Made by a program: the position numbers and the translations under genes
In this document: one piece after another, positions 49,713-58,876 of the stretch
Position numbering within the stretch: position 1 is the first letter of the stretch
Layout of the letters: every line of letters begins with the position of its first letter
Notes under the pieces: model-generated
Seen by the model: the letters and a program-made list of their open reading frames with translations, nothing else
Told to the model about the DNA's origin: nothing
Databases searched by the model: none
Origin: Sphingobacteriales bacterium
Lineage (GTDB): Bacteria > Bacteroidota > Bacteroidia > Chitinophagales > Chitinophagaceae
Direction of reading: 5' to 3'
DNA: 64,000 bases
Assembly: GCA_004144175.1 (NCBI GenBank)
Contig: SEFT01000015.1
Span: 1-64,000 of the forward strand

Positions 49713-49901
49713 TTAGCCTGCGCTATTCCCAGCACTTTCCGACTCCTCTTTCTTCAGCTGTTTTTGCAGTAATCGTATTTGCTTCACTAAGTCTCGCGCT
49801 TCTTCGGGTGAATGTTCCCGCCTGCCCTCAAGCCATGCTGTAAACATGCGTTCGAGCCTTTGGGCTGTGGTTTCAGGGGTATTTTGATTAACAACAGTCA
49901 C
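49713..49901 (-). CDS. Small charged helical protein
   Basis: A 62-residue predicted protein with a GTG start and an amphipathic segment 'LVKQIRLLQKQLKKEESESA' and 'TAWLEGRREHSPEEARDL'. It converges with the Pmp3-like gene, 9 bases apart. No family is known. The absence of an ATG near the start makes it uncertain. Confidence 0.4.
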   Translation of the reverse strand: MTVVNQNTPETTAQRLERMFTAWLEGRREHSPEEARDLVKQIRLLQKQLKKEESESAGNSAG

Positions 49902-50035
49902 TTAATGTTCATTCGTTTATTTGCTCCCGGTGCTAATCATTGAAATGATGACAGGACTATCAGCTTTGACTGGCAAAGATATCATATATTTTTTTGTTAG
50001 TGTCAGTTGCTGTTAGCTAACACCAACAACAACTA

Positions 50036-52606
50036 CTACCAATCCTCTCCCGCGCCTCTGCTATTGCCCAGCTGCACCATACCATTAAAGTTAAGCCCTA
50101 ACCTAACCCCATGTGCAGCAAAGCCGGCTCTATTCCACGACCGTACATAGTCGACACGCAATAAGCGAAACCATTTATAGCCCAGGTTGTCTATACCTAC
50201 AAAGGCTTCGGTATAGTAATTATTCTGCCCGGCGTAGAAGGTATTGGTACCTGTTACGATATACCAACGTGCTTGTCGCAGCAGCGGTATCTTGTTTGTC
50301 AATAGTCCTTTAAGATAATATTCTAGGTGTAGCTCCCCGTATAGTTTTTCCGCATTACTGTAGCCATAGTAATGTGCCAGCTGGAAACTTTGCATATAAG
50401 GCGCAGAGATAATCAGTTGGTTGCCATTGAGGTGTTTCAGGTCTGGCAGACTTACATATTCATCATTGAGGAAGCCTCCTACTGCTATATTGTAGTTCAG
50501 CGTACCGGCAAGTTTCAATGGCTGATTGCCTAATACACTAAACTTCCACTTATCGAAATCCGTCTTACTCTCGAGTATATCAGGTATGCCTTTCTCATAC
50601 TCGAGCCTGAACAGCGGCCAGTCGCTCTCTACCGGCTGTTTAAAGTCAGGATACTGTACATATTTGGTACCTGGCCTGTACGCGAGATAAGCTTTCGCTA
50701 GCACAGCGTTGTGCGCCCAGAATGGGTAGGAAGGTAACCCCCTTGGCGTATTTATTGATAGCTCATCGGCCTTTGTACCCCGCACATTGAAGCCGGATGT
50801 ATTCTCCAGCGGCAGCCTTCTCTGGAAGCTGGCCTTCGCCCCCCAGCTAAATCCGGTACCATAGTCGCGATTGAAGAACGCCGCACCTGTCCACCGCTCA
50901 TATAGCTTCATATGGTTTTGCCCGTAGAGTATAGTGCTGATGGTATTATACAATGGCAGTATCGCATCGGGGTTGAATTGAAACACATACTTACCGCCTT
51001 CTACACCTAGCTCCCATTGTCGCTCACGCCACTCTTTATTAAGCCGCTGGTAGCTCACCCTGCCTATGGCATTAAAGTGGGTATTGCTAAAGCCATAGCG
51101 TGTAGCCAGCGCTCCGTTAAAACGGTTACCGTCTTTGCGACGGTTGGTCCAGTATATTTTAGGCGATACATTCAGCCCTTCTACTGTATTGTAATTTACC
51201 AGCCCATCGTAAAGACTTAGTGCGCTGTTAGTAGAGAATGAATGACGGTCTTCTTTTGTGCGGTAGCTCATGCCACCCATTATCAAAGCAGTAGGTTTTA
51301 GATTATTGCTTCTCCTGCGCATGGAGTCTTTATACTCAGGCGAGGCCAGTTTTGCAGTTGTGCTATCCCTCAGCTGATAATCCTTGCTCTCATCCGTTTC
51401 AAGTGGTATCGGGCGCGTTTCTGTCCAGTAAGAGGTATCGCGTTTGTTAGCCTCTTTATCATATACGCTTATCACATTACCCTCAAAAATGCTGTCCGGT
51501 ACAGGCTCGTTCACTTTCTGATTGTTGTACACCGTCAGGTAATAGCCTGCAATATCAAAACCAAGAAACTTAATAGTAGGATAGAATAACTGGCTGCCTA
51601 TTACCCAGGTATCCTTTCGCAGGGGTACCATAGTCTGCTTCAGGTGGACCGTATCGAGCAACTCAAGGCTGTTTCTCTGCGTAAGCAACATATCGAGGCT
51701 ATGTATGGCCCAGTCGTCTTCGGCTATGTAGATCGTACCTTCGAAGAGCGGCTCATAAAGTCTCTTAGGTATGACTTTTATCTTATTGATCGTATAGCCA
51801 CCCTCGCGGAATTCGCCCTCGTATTTGTACTTATAGAAATGAAGTGCATTATCGCTGATGGGAGATACAAAGCCACGCGGGTTCACATCATTGAAAATAT
51901 TGATGTTGTTTTCGTAGAAGGAAATGATGGTAGGCATGCGCGATGAGCCCAGCCCTTGCGGATTACCGCTCTGCCTTACGGAACGTATCAGGGTCTTTTC
52001 TTTTGAACCTTGCGAATAATAATCAGCACGCTGTTCTACCAGATACAGTACACCACGGCCATTGGTATCAAGGCCCATCGATTTAGCCGATTCTGCTTTG
52101 CTGCCGCTTTCATCTGTTACCTTAATGCCCATTATTTGGTCGGGCATAGCGCGATTGCGGAATACGCCCTTTAGGTACACGCCTGTTTGCAGCGATTTTA
52201 TCTGCTGCAGGTGTGCCGAGCGGCGCGCTATAGTTTTCCGTATCATCGCATAGGCAGGGTCTTCGGCATTTGCCTTTACGGTTACGGTCTTCATCTCCAG
52301 CGTCTGATCCTGTAGCGAGAAGTTATGGGTAACTACTTCATCTCCTTTTATAGTAACGTTGAATACTTCTTGCCTGAAGCCCATGAACTGGCACAGCACC
52401 TTGTGCATACCGGGTGCAAGCGTCAGTTGGTAGTTACCGTCGGCGTTGGCTGTAGTACCGTTTGATGTGCCTTGTACATATACGGTGGCAAACGGCAAGG
52501 CTTCGCCTTTCGTGTCGGATATCTTGCCTTTCAGCATACCTGCCAGCAATACATCAGGTAACAGGATAATGAATAACAGAGCAATAGAACTGTTCAGCAG
52601 CTTCAT
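50036..52606 (-). CDS. CarboxypepD_reg-DUF5686 outer membrane protein
   Basis: An 856-residue outer-membrane protein. After a signal peptide (SIALLFIILLPDVLLA), a carboxypeptidase regulatory-like beta-sandwich follows: 'GKISDTKGEALPFATVYVQG', 'TSNGTTANADGNYQLTLAPG'. The remaining 740 residues are a DUF5686-type region with alternating aromatic strands (for example FQLAHYYGYSNAEKLYGELH), consistent with a large beta-barrel. The function is unknown; related proteins are common in Bacteroidota and are not SusC-like TonB receptors, since no plug domain is seen. It stands alone on the minus strand. Confidence 0.82.
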   Translation of the reverse strand: MKLLNSSIALLFIILLPDVLLAGMLKGKISDTKGEALPFATVYVQGTSNGTTANADGNYQLTLAPGMHKVLCQFMGFRQEVFNVTIKGDEVVTHNFSLQDQTLEMKTVTVKANAEDPAYAMIRKTIARRSAHLQQIKSLQTGVYLKGVFRNRAMPDQIMGIKVTDESGSKAESAKSMGLDTNGRGVLYLVEQRADYYSQGSKEKTLIRSVRQSGNPQGLGSSRMPTIISFYENNINIFNDVNPRGFVSPISDNALHFYKYKYEGEFREGGYTINKIKVIPKRLYEPLFEGTIYIAEDDWAIHSLDMLLTQRNSLELLDTVHLKQTMVPLRKDTWVIGSQLFYPTIKFLGFDIAGYYLTVYNNQKVNEPVPDSIFEGNVISVYDKEANKRDTSYWTETRPIPLETDESKDYQLRDSTTAKLASPEYKDSMRRRSNNLKPTALIMGGMSYRTKEDRHSFSTNSALSLYDGLVNYNTVEGLNVSPKIYWTNRRKDGNRFNGALATRYGFSNTHFNAIGRVSYQRLNKEWRERQWELGVEGGKYVFQFNPDAILPLYNTISTILYGQNHMKLYERWTGAAFFNRDYGTGFSWGAKASFQRRLPLENTSGFNVRGTKADELSINTPRGLPSYPFWAHNAVLAKAYLAYRPGTKYVQYPDFKQPVESDWPLFRLEYEKGIPDILESKTDFDKWKFSVLGNQPLKLAGTLNYNIAVGGFLNDEYVSLPDLKHLNGNQLIISAPYMQSFQLAHYYGYSNAEKLYGELHLEYYLKGLLTNKIPLLRQARWYIVTGTNTFYAGQNNYYTEAFVGIDNLGYKWFRLLRVDYVRSWNRAGFAAHGVRLGLNFNGMVQLGNSRGAGEDW

Positions 52607-52675
52607 AGTCAGTGTGTGAGAGTAGTGTGTATTATACAGTATATCGTAGGGCGGTGGTTAAATGTTACACCATCT

Positions 52676-53311
52676 TTAAAATAATCCGTGGATCTGGGCA
52701 TCTATGCGCCTGATCACCTCCGCAAAGTCCTCTTCTTTCTCTTCAAAGTTTATCTGGTCGATGTCTATGACCAGCAGCGGGCCGTCGTTGTACTGGTCTA
52801 TCCATTTGTTGTAAAACTCGTTCAGGCGTTTCAGGTAGTCGAGGCGTATGTTCTCTTCGTACTCCCTGCCTCGCTTCTGTATCTGGTCTACCAGCTTGGG
52901 CACGCCGGCACGCAGGTATATAAGCAGGTCGGGCGGACTTATCAGCTTTTTCAGCGCCCGGAAGAAGGAGGAATAGTTCTCAAAATCGCGCTTCGTCATC
53001 AGGCCCATTTCATACAAGTTAGGGGCAAAGATGTGCGCATCCTCGTATATGGTACGGTCCTGCACTACGCTCTCCTTCCCTTCGCGTATGGCCGATAATT
53101 GTTGCAGGCGGGTATTAAGAAAGTACACCTGCAGATTGAACGACCAGCGATGCATGTCTTCGTAAAAATCTACCAGGTACGGATTATGCGCTACGTCTTC
53201 GTAATGCGGCGTCCACTTATAGTGCTTCGACAGCATTTCGGTAAGTGTGGTCTTTCCTGCGCCGATGTTCCCTGCAACGGCTATATGTTTTGGTTCCCTT
53301 TTCTGCGGCAT
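52676..53311 (-). CDS. Deoxynucleoside kinase
   Basis: A 211-residue deoxynucleoside kinase (dNK/dGK family), phosphorylating deoxynucleosides with ATP in salvage. The P-loop 'AVAGNIGAGKTTLTEML' (residues 11-27), the ERS/DRx region 'VVQDRTIYEDAHIFA', and the LID region with 'RAGVPKLVDQIQKRGREYEENI' (landmark QIQKRGREYEENI) are all visible. Substrate preference (dA/dG or dC) cannot be told. Length is standard. It lies 116 bases downstream of trpS on the same strand. Confidence 0.9.
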   Translation of the reverse strand: MPQKREPKHIAVAGNIGAGKTTLTEMLSKHYKWTPHYEDVAHNPYLVDFYEDMHRWSFNLQVYFLNTRLQQLSAIREGKESVVQDRTIYEDAHIFAPNLYEMGLMTKRDFENYSSFFRALKKLISPPDLLIYLRAGVPKLVDQIQKRGREYEENIRLDYLKRLNEFYNKWIDQYNDGPLLVIDIDQINFEEKEEDFAEVIRRIDAQIHGLF

Positions 53312-53354
53312 GTTATTCGGCGTTCTTATATGTCTGTGTCAGTACAGATAGCAA

Positions 53355-53386
53355 ATCCGGCTATTATGACAAGATAATAACCGGAT
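53355..53386 (-). terminator. Stem-loop after trpS
   Basis: Stem ATCCGGCTATTAT/ATAATAACCGGAT, 13 bp with one G-T type mismatch and a 6-base loop. A short TTTG follows on the minus strand, so it is a weak terminator or processing element between trpS and the kinase gene. Confidence 0.5.
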
Positions 53387-53426
53387 CCCAATATTTATAT
53401 TACTTGTATTTAAATTCAATTAGAGA

Positions 53427-54425
53427 TCAATAATAGTTGATCCCTATTTTCTTACGCGCATCAGCTATGGTCTTCGATGAGCTCTCCCTCGCCTTCTCCG
53501 CACCTTCTTTCAATATTTTAGCAATCTGCGACGGGTTTTGTTGCAGCGCCATCGATTTTTCGCGTATCGGGCGTACGAAGTTTACCATGTCCTCGGCCAG
53601 TTGCTTCTTCATATCGCCATAGCGGATGGTACATCCATTATATGCTGCCTTGAATGTCTCTGTAGTTTCGGGCGATGACACAAGGTTCATCAGCTGGAAG
53701 ATGTTCTGGATATAGTCAGGCATCTCGCTATTGTGCTCCGTTGGGCCTGCATCGGTTTTTGCCTTCATCACCTTCTTGCGTATCAGGTCATCATCATCGG
53801 CAAGGTATATGGTGGCATTTACGTTCTCGCTTTTGCTCATCTTACCTGCTCCATCGAGGCTGGGTATCTTTATCAGCTGGTCGCTGTAGTTGAAAGGGTA
53901 TGGCTCGGGGAATGTTTCTCCGTACCGGCTGTTGAAGCGGTTAGCAAAGTTGCGTGCCATCTCTACGTGCTGCTCCTGGTCTTTGCCCACCGGCACTTTT
54001 ACGCCTTTATGTATCAGTATATCAGCCGTCATCAGTACAGGATAGGTTAGCAGGCCTGCATTCACGTTATCGGGCTGCGAGCGTACCTTGTCTTTGAACG
54101 TAGGTACTTTCTCCAGCTCGCCTTTGTAGGCCAGCATATTCAGCATCAGGTATAGCTCCGGTATCTCGGGTATATCGCTTTGGGCATAGAGGGCAACTTT
54201 CTCTGGGTCGAGGCCGCAGGCTACATTCTCAGCTACTACACGATACACATTCTCGCGCAGCAGTTTCGGGTCGGGGTGTGTAGTAAGGGCATGATAGTCG
54301 GCTACGAAAAAATAGCAATTGAAATCGTCCTGCATACGCACGTAGTTGCGCATAGCGCCGAAGTAATTGCCCAAATGCAAGTAACCGGTAGAGCGGATAC
54401 CGCTAACAACAATCTCTTTTGACAT
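53427..54425 (-). CDS. trpS: Tryptophanyl-tRNA synthetase
   Basis: A 332-residue class I synthetase that charges tRNA-Trp. The HIGH-like motif is 'YLHLGNYFGAMRNYV' and the KMSKS motif is intact in 'GAGKMSKSENVNATIYL'. The Trp-pocket segment 'VLMTADILIHKGVKVPVGKDQEQHVE' (landmark PVGKDQEQHVE) is typical. I start at 54425 (MSKEIVVSGIRSTG), the usual TrpS start; the open frame extends to 54503 but that stretch covers the terminator hairpin. The downstream kinase gene follows after a stem-loop. Confidence 0.95.
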   Translation of the reverse strand: MSKEIVVSGIRSTGYLHLGNYFGAMRNYVRMQDDFNCYFFVADYHALTTHPDPKLLRENVYRVVAENVACGLDPEKVALYAQSDIPEIPELYLMLNMLAYKGELEKVPTFKDKVRSQPDNVNAGLLTYPVLMTADILIHKGVKVPVGKDQEQHVEMARNFANRFNSRYGETFPEPYPFNYSDQLIKIPSLDGAGKMSKSENVNATIYLADDDDLIRKKVMKAKTDAGPTEHNSEMPDYIQNIFQLMNLVSSPETTETFKAAYNGCTIRYGDMKKQLAEDMVNFVRPIREKSMALQQNPSQIAKILKEGAEKARESSSKTIADARKKIGINYY

Positions 54426-54477
54426 AACTGCGGCAAGATACAAAAAGGCGGCATGACAGGCGCTGCCCGTAAGAAAA

Positions 54478-54500
54478 ATCCCCGGCCACAAGCCGGGGAT
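54478..54500 (-). terminator. Terminator after the M56-TonB gene
   Basis: A perfect 9-bp GC-rich stem ATCCCCGGC/GCCGGGGAT with loop CACAA. On the minus strand it is followed by TTTTTC, so it ends the BlaI-M56 operon and separates it from trpS. Confidence 0.88.
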
Positions 54501-54505
54501 CAACG

Positions 54506-55735
54506 TTATGCAAGTTTGAAATATATGGGTAATGTGTATTTCACCATTACCTTCTCTCCTTTTTCTTCCCCTGGCGTCCAGCGGGGCATCTTACTTATCA
54601 TGCGTAATGCCTCTGTGGACAATAAGGTGTCCGGCGACTTCTTTATTACGGGCAGTATAATACTACCGTCTTTATCGACCACGAACTGCACAAATACTTT
54701 CCCTTCTACGTTCCTCTTCTTAGCGTCATCGGGATATTTGATGTTGTGCGTCAAAAAATTGACCAGCCCATTTTGCCCGCCGGGGAACTCCGGCATTTTC
54801 TCTGCAAACGGCATTATCTCTTTCGAATCAGGAGATACCTCCGTCTTTGGGATAGCTTCCCCTTGTTGTTTTGCTACCTCTTGTTCTTTTACAGTCCAGG
54901 ATTTCCCCTTGCAGCTTTGTAAGACTACGATATTAGATAATAATAGCCCGACAGCGCAAGCTGTGATAGAAAGTGTCAGTACGCGTTTTGTACCGCCGTT
55001 CTGTTTTTTTAGCATCATAATTCTGCGTTTTATAGGATGGATAATGAATGAATGTGTTTGTGGCAAAGTGCATGTATGGAACATATTGGAGAGCAGCAGC
55101 TCGGCATAGGCCCGCTCATCAGTAGCTACGGAGGCATCAGCCTGAAACTCGTGTACCTGCGTTAGCTCCTTCTTCAGCCATATCAGAAAGATGTTCGGCC
55201 AGAAGCAAATCTGCAGGATGGTCATCAACAGTGCATCGCGCGTATGGTGCAGGCGGATATGCGCCAGCTCGTGCCCCACTACGGTTTCGTTAATGGTTTC
55301 ATCGGGCAGTATGATGTACTTGTGCCAGCTGCCGGGGCCATAACCGGTATTGGTAAGTAGTACGTAGCCATCTTGCTGTTGCGCCGACTGACGGGCGATG
55401 AATTTACGAAGCTGATTCCACCGCCACATAGCAACAATAGCTATGGTGACGCTGATGCCTGCATATATGACCCAGAATAAACTAATACCCGTATTAACCG
55501 CCTGCTGCTGACCAGCCGCTATGGTAAACTCGGGCAATTGTACCGATGTGATAGCCACTGCCTGCATTTGGCGCTCTATGCCCGGCAGCTTGATAAATGG
55601 AAGTATAACCGGCGAGATGGCTGCAACCAAAAGGTAAACCCTGTTGAAGGAATAAAGCGGCTTATTGCGCAGAAAGAGCAGATAGACCAGCAAGAATAAT
55701 GCGGTGTAAACGACAACCTGGATGAGATAAAGCAT
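54506..55735 (-). CDS. BlaR1-like M56 peptidase with TonB C-terminal domain
   Basis: A 409-residue inner-membrane protein. The N-terminal region has several helices (YLIQVVVYTALFLLVYLLFL; VYLLVAAISPVILPFI; LFWVIYAGISVTIAIVAM). The cytosol-facing zinc peptidase motif is 'VVGHELAHIRLHHTRDAL' (HExxH), as in the M56/BlaR1 family. In place of a penicillin-binding sensor, the C-terminal 90 residues are a TonB-C-like domain: 'YPDDAKKRNVEGKVFVQFVV' and 'WTPGEEKGEKVMVKYTLPI'. It starts 7 bases after the BlaI gene, so the two form one unit. It presumably cleaves BlaI or relays an envelope signal. Confidence 0.87.
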   Translation of the reverse strand: MLYLIQVVVYTALFLLVYLLFLRNKPLYSFNRVYLLVAAISPVILPFIKLPGIERQMQAVAITSVQLPEFTIAAGQQQAVNTGISLFWVIYAGISVTIAIVAMWRWNQLRKFIARQSAQQQDGYVLLTNTGYGPGSWHKYIILPDETINETVVGHELAHIRLHHTRDALLMTILQICFWPNIFLIWLKKELTQVHEFQADASVATDERAYAELLLSNMFHTCTLPQTHSFIIHPIKRRIMMLKKQNGGTKRVLTLSITACAVGLLLSNIVVLQSCKGKSWTVKEQEVAKQQGEAIPKTEVSPDSKEIMPFAEKMPEFPGGQNGLVNFLTHNIKYPDDAKKRNVEGKVFVQFVVDKDGSIILPVIKKSPDTLLSTEALRMISKMPRWTPGEEKGEKVMVKYTLPIYFKLA

Positions 55736-55742
55736 GATCGTT

Positions 55743-56123
55743 CTATTTTTTAGGTGATGATTTTTTTATTTCGTTCAGCAGGCTTTCGAGTTCCTGTATG
55801 CTGATGTCTTTTTCTTTGGCAAAGAAGGAAAGCATATTGGCAAAAGAGCCGTCGAAGTATTTTGATACAAACTGTTTCATCGACTTCTTAGTATAGTCTT
55901 CCTTTTTCACCAGCGGATAGTACCTGTTCGACTTACCGAAAGACTCATGGTCTACAAAGCCTTTTTCTTCCAGTATTTTAATGATGGTGCTTACCGTATT
56001 GTAATGAGGCTTTATATCGGGCAGCTCATCTACTATATCTTTTACAAAGGCTTTGTCCAGCTTCCACAACACCTGCATGATCTCTTCCTCGGCCTTGGTC
56101 AGTGTCTTGAAATTTGCTTTCAT
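55743..56123 (-). CDS. BlaI/MecI/CopY-family repressor
   Basis: A 126-residue winged-helix repressor. The HTH region is 'LTKAEEEIMQVLWKLDKAFV' and 'PHYNTVSTIIKILEEKGFVDHE', typical for BlaI. The C-terminal dimerization part has 'YFDGSFANMLSFFAKEKDIS'. The start is ATG at 56123; a TTG one codon before is not needed. Upstream are three periodic dyads that form a likely operator. The adjacent M56 protein would inactivate this repressor in response to an envelope signal, as known for BlaR1/MecR1. Confidence 0.9.
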   Translation of the reverse strand: MKANFKTLTKAEEEIMQVLWKLDKAFVKDIVDELPDIKPHYNTVSTIIKILEEKGFVDHESFGKSNRYYPLVKKEDYTKKSMKQFVSKYFDGSFANMLSFFAKEKDISIQELESLLNEIKKSSPKK

Positions 56124-56125
56124 CA

Positions 56126-56179
56126 ACTAATGTTTTAGTAAATCTACTAAACATTTAGTTTACCAACTAATACTTTAGT
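56126..56179. promoter_or_regulatory. Operator array of three ACTAA-N4-TTAGT dyads upstream of blaI
   Basis: The copies are at 56126-56139 (spacer TGTT), 56146-56159 (spacer ACAT) and 56166-56179 (spacer TACT). The period is exactly 20 bp, close to two helical turns, so dimers would bind on one face of the DNA. They start right at the blaI start codon. BlaI/MecI proteins bind palindromes with a TACA/TGTA core, so this is a variant or a different protein's site. Confidence 0.7.
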
Positions 56180-56223
56180 TAAAATAATTTTATTTCACAA
56201 TTGAATGACAATCAGCTAAGATG

Positions 56224-56239
56224 TTTAGATTTGTCTAAA
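56224..56239 (+). promoter_or_regulatory. DtxR/MntR-like operator over the Nramp promoter
   Basis: The perfect dyad TTTAGA-TTTG-TCTAAA covers the -7 box TAGATTTG (56226-56233), 26 bases before the ATG at 56260. This resembles the TTTAGGnnnnCCTAAA-type sites of DtxR/MntR-family repressors, so manganese or iron would shut the promoter off. Confidence 0.68.
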
Positions 56240-56259
56240 AATATAGTTAGGCTATATAA

Positions 56260-58137
56260 ATGAATAAGACTGATAGTAAGTCACTTAGCGAAGTAAATGA
56301 GAGCATCGACCCATCGAAAAGTAAGGGTGGATGGAGGAAGATAGCAGCTTTCTTTGGCCCGGCCTACCTGGTAAGCGTAGGCTATATGGACCCTGGCAAC
56401 TGGGCTACCGACCTTGCAGGCGGCAGCCAGTTTGGCTATACGCTGATATGGGTGCTGCTGATGAGCAACATCATGGCAATCCTACTGCAATCACTGAGTG
56501 CAAGGCTGGGCATCGTTCAGCGGCGCGACCTGGCGCAGTGCAATCGCGAAATGTATCCACGAGGGATGAACTTCGTCCTGTACATACTAGCTGAACTAGC
56601 GATAGCAGCTTGCGACCTTGCCGAGGTACTGGGTATGGCTATTGGCCTTAACCTCTTACTAGGCATACCGCTACTGTGGGGCGTCATCATCACCTTTGCC
56701 GATACCATACTGCTGCTGTATCTGCAAAAGCTGGGCATGCGCAAGATGGAGGCTTTCATAATAGCGCTGGTAGCCATTATAGGCGGGTGCTTTCTGCTGG
56801 AGATGTTCTTTGCAAAGCCTTCTCTATCGGAGATCGCAACGGGCCTGGTACCGTCGATACCTAATAATACGGCGCTGTATATAGCAATAGGTATCATTGG
56901 TGCGACGGTAATGCCACATAACCTGTACCTGCACTCGGCACTGGTGCAAACGAGAAAAATAAACCGTGATGATGCTTCGATAAAAAAAGCGATAAAATTC
57001 AACTTCATCGATAGTGCCGTCGCCCTCAACATGGCGTTGTTCGTTAATGCAGCCATACTCATATTGGCAGCGTCGGTATTCTACAAATCGGGCAAACAGG
57101 ATGTGGCTTCTCTTAAAGATGCACACCAGCTGCTGGCACCTATGCTGGGCAATACATGGGGATCGCACCTGTTTGCCGTAGCGCTGATAGCCGCAGGGCA
57201 AAGCTCTACGGTGACGGGCACACTAGCCGGACAAATAGTAATGGAAGGCTACCTGCGCCTGCGTATAAACCCATGGATGCGCAGACTACTAACGCGACTG
57301 CTAGCCATTGTACCTGCCGTACTGGTGATACTGATCATGGGCGACGAAATGGTCGATTCGATGCTGGTGTTTAGCCAAGTGTTGCTGAGTATGCAGCTGG
57401 CATTTGCTGTAATACCGCTTATACATTTTGTAAGCGATAAGCAGCGCATGGGCAACTTCGCCATAGGCATAAAGACCAAGACAGCGGCATGGATCGTTGC
57501 TACCATCATTGTACTGCTAAACCTGAAACTGGTATACGAAACAGCCAATGACTGGATGAAGCTAACAGACAACGCCTTGGTAAAAGGGCTGATCGTTTGC
57601 GGAGAGATTGGCCTTATTGTGCTGCTGGTGCTTACCATCGTCCATCCTTTTAGATTAAAGAAGCGCGAAGCCAGCATCAACGTGCATAAACAGCTCCAAA
57701 CCGGCGAATTGAACATATCGCCCGCAGGTAGCTTTGAGAAGATTGCCGTGGCGCTCGACTTTAGCAGCAAAGACCATAGGGTAATAGAGTATGCACTAAA
57801 GCTGGGCAATAAGGATACTACCTATGTACTGATACACATTGTAGAAAGCGCACAGGCCCGTATGATGGAAGACCAGGCGCAGGACTACGAAACATTACAG
57901 GATAACCTGGCGCTGGAGACCTATGTGCGCCTGTTTGAAAAGCAAAACCAAAAGGCGATAGGTGTGCTGGGATTTAAGAATCGTACGAAGTCAATCGCCA
58001 ACATCATCAAAGACCATAACTGCGATCTGCTGGTGGTGGGTAGCCATGGACACAAAGCCATCAACGACTGGATATTCGGCGAAACTATCAACTCCGTAAG
58101 ACACCTGATAGATATACCTGTGTTCATAGCGAAGTGA
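56260..58137 (+). CDS. Nramp divalent metal transporter fused to a universal stress domain
   Basis: A 625-residue fusion. Residues 25-470 are an Nramp transporter (proton-coupled Mn2+/Fe2+ uptake) with the metal-binding motifs 'GYMDPGNWATD' (DPGN 44-47) and 'GATVMPHNLYLHS' (M218-P-H). About 11 helices are visible. Residues 485-625 form a UspA-like domain: 'KIAVALDFSSKDHRVIEYAL' and the ATP-binding type end 'LLVVGSHGHKAINDWIFGET' followed by NSVRHLIDIPVFI. The G-2x-G-9x-G pattern suggests nucleotide binding. The DtxR/MntR-like operator upstream fits metal control. The fusion may couple transport to nucleotide state. Confidence 0.88.
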   Translation: MNKTDSKSLSEVNESIDPSKSKGGWRKIAAFFGPAYLVSVGYMDPGNWATDLAGGSQFGYTLIWVLLMSNIMAILLQSLSARLGIVQRRDLAQCNREMYPRGMNFVLYILAELAIAACDLAEVLGMAIGLNLLLGIPLLWGVIITFADTILLLYLQKLGMRKMEAFIIALVAIIGGCFLLEMFFAKPSLSEIATGLVPSIPNNTALYIAIGIIGATVMPHNLYLHSALVQTRKINRDDASIKKAIKFNFIDSAVALNMALFVNAAILILAASVFYKSGKQDVASLKDAHQLLAPMLGNTWGSHLFAVALIAAGQSSTVTGTLAGQIVMEGYLRLRINPWMRRLLTRLLAIVPAVLVILIMGDEMVDSMLVFSQVLLSMQLAFAVIPLIHFVSDKQRMGNFAIGIKTKTAAWIVATIIVLLNLKLVYETANDWMKLTDNALVKGLIVCGEIGLIVLLVLTIVHPFRLKKREASINVHKQLQTGELNISPAGSFEKIAVALDFSSKDHRVIEYALKLGNKDTTYVLIHIVESAQARMMEDQAQDYETLQDNLALETYVRLFEKQNQKAIGVLGFKNRTKSIANIIKDHNCDLLVVGSHGHKAINDWIFGETINSVRHLIDIPVFIAK

Positions 58138-58216
58138 CATTAGAGCAAATTATCTATCGCAGATTCGACAATATTAAACTTAGATTGTCGTTCCTATTTA
58201 CAAACTGAAACGAATA

Positions 58217-58876
58217 ATGAAGTATTTAATCATTCTAGCCCTAACGCTAATGGCTGCCAATGTGCAGGCACAAGACACAATTCAACCCTATAGATATTCT
58301 GCAAAAGTGTATGCCCATATCCAGTATCAGCGCGATGCCAACCCTGTATTTAGCACTTCGCAAGCATTGGTCAAACCTGCATATGCTTTTCAAATGAAAA
58401 CGGCTAAAGGAAATGCACACGAATTTGAGTTGTTCAATTTCATGCTTAACGCAAATAAGTCGGGCAGTCCTGGAAATATCTATAAAACCAGAGCTACCAG
58501 CATTGTTCTGAAATATGAATATATTATTAACATGATGAAGAAACGTAATTCTAAACTTGCACCTGCAATAGGATTAGGAGCTGCCCCCTATTTCTATCAT
58601 ACACGCGGTATTCCTACAGCATCTTCCCATTTCCCTTACCGAAATAGCAGTTTTGGCTTTAGTGGTTTGCTGATACCACGTGTGACTTATAATGTAACAA
58701 CTAGACTATATCTGGACGTCAATATACCTATTACGATTCTGGACATGGATCATCGTAGTAATAAATTTAGTGATCCTACGTTACCGGTCGCGCAGCGAAC
58801 AAGTTCCCTTACCAGCTTTAACATGCTGCCATCGCAACCATTTACAGCCCGAATAGGTCTCGGCATAAGATTTTAG
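58217..58876 (+). CDS. Outer membrane beta-barrel-like protein
   Basis: A 219-residue exported protein of unknown function with signal peptide 'MKYLIILALTLMAANVQAQ'. The mature part has alternating strands such as 'VYAHIQYQRDANPVFSTSQA', 'ATSIVLKYEYIINMM' and 'PFTARIGLGIRF' at the C terminus, which ends in Phe, as expected for an outer membrane barrel. It lies 80 bases after the Nramp gene on the same strand and about 90 before the PHA synthase gene. No coupling is visible. Confidence 0.65.
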   Translation: MKYLIILALTLMAANVQAQDTIQPYRYSAKVYAHIQYQRDANPVFSTSQALVKPAYAFQMKTAKGNAHEFELFNFMLNANKSGSPGNIYKTRATSIVLKYEYIINMMKKRNSKLAPAIGLGAAPYFYHTRGIPTASSHFPYRNSSFGFSGLLIPRVTYNVTTRLYLDVNIPITILDMDHRSNKFSDPTLPVAQRTSSLTSFNMLPSQPFTARIGLGIRF

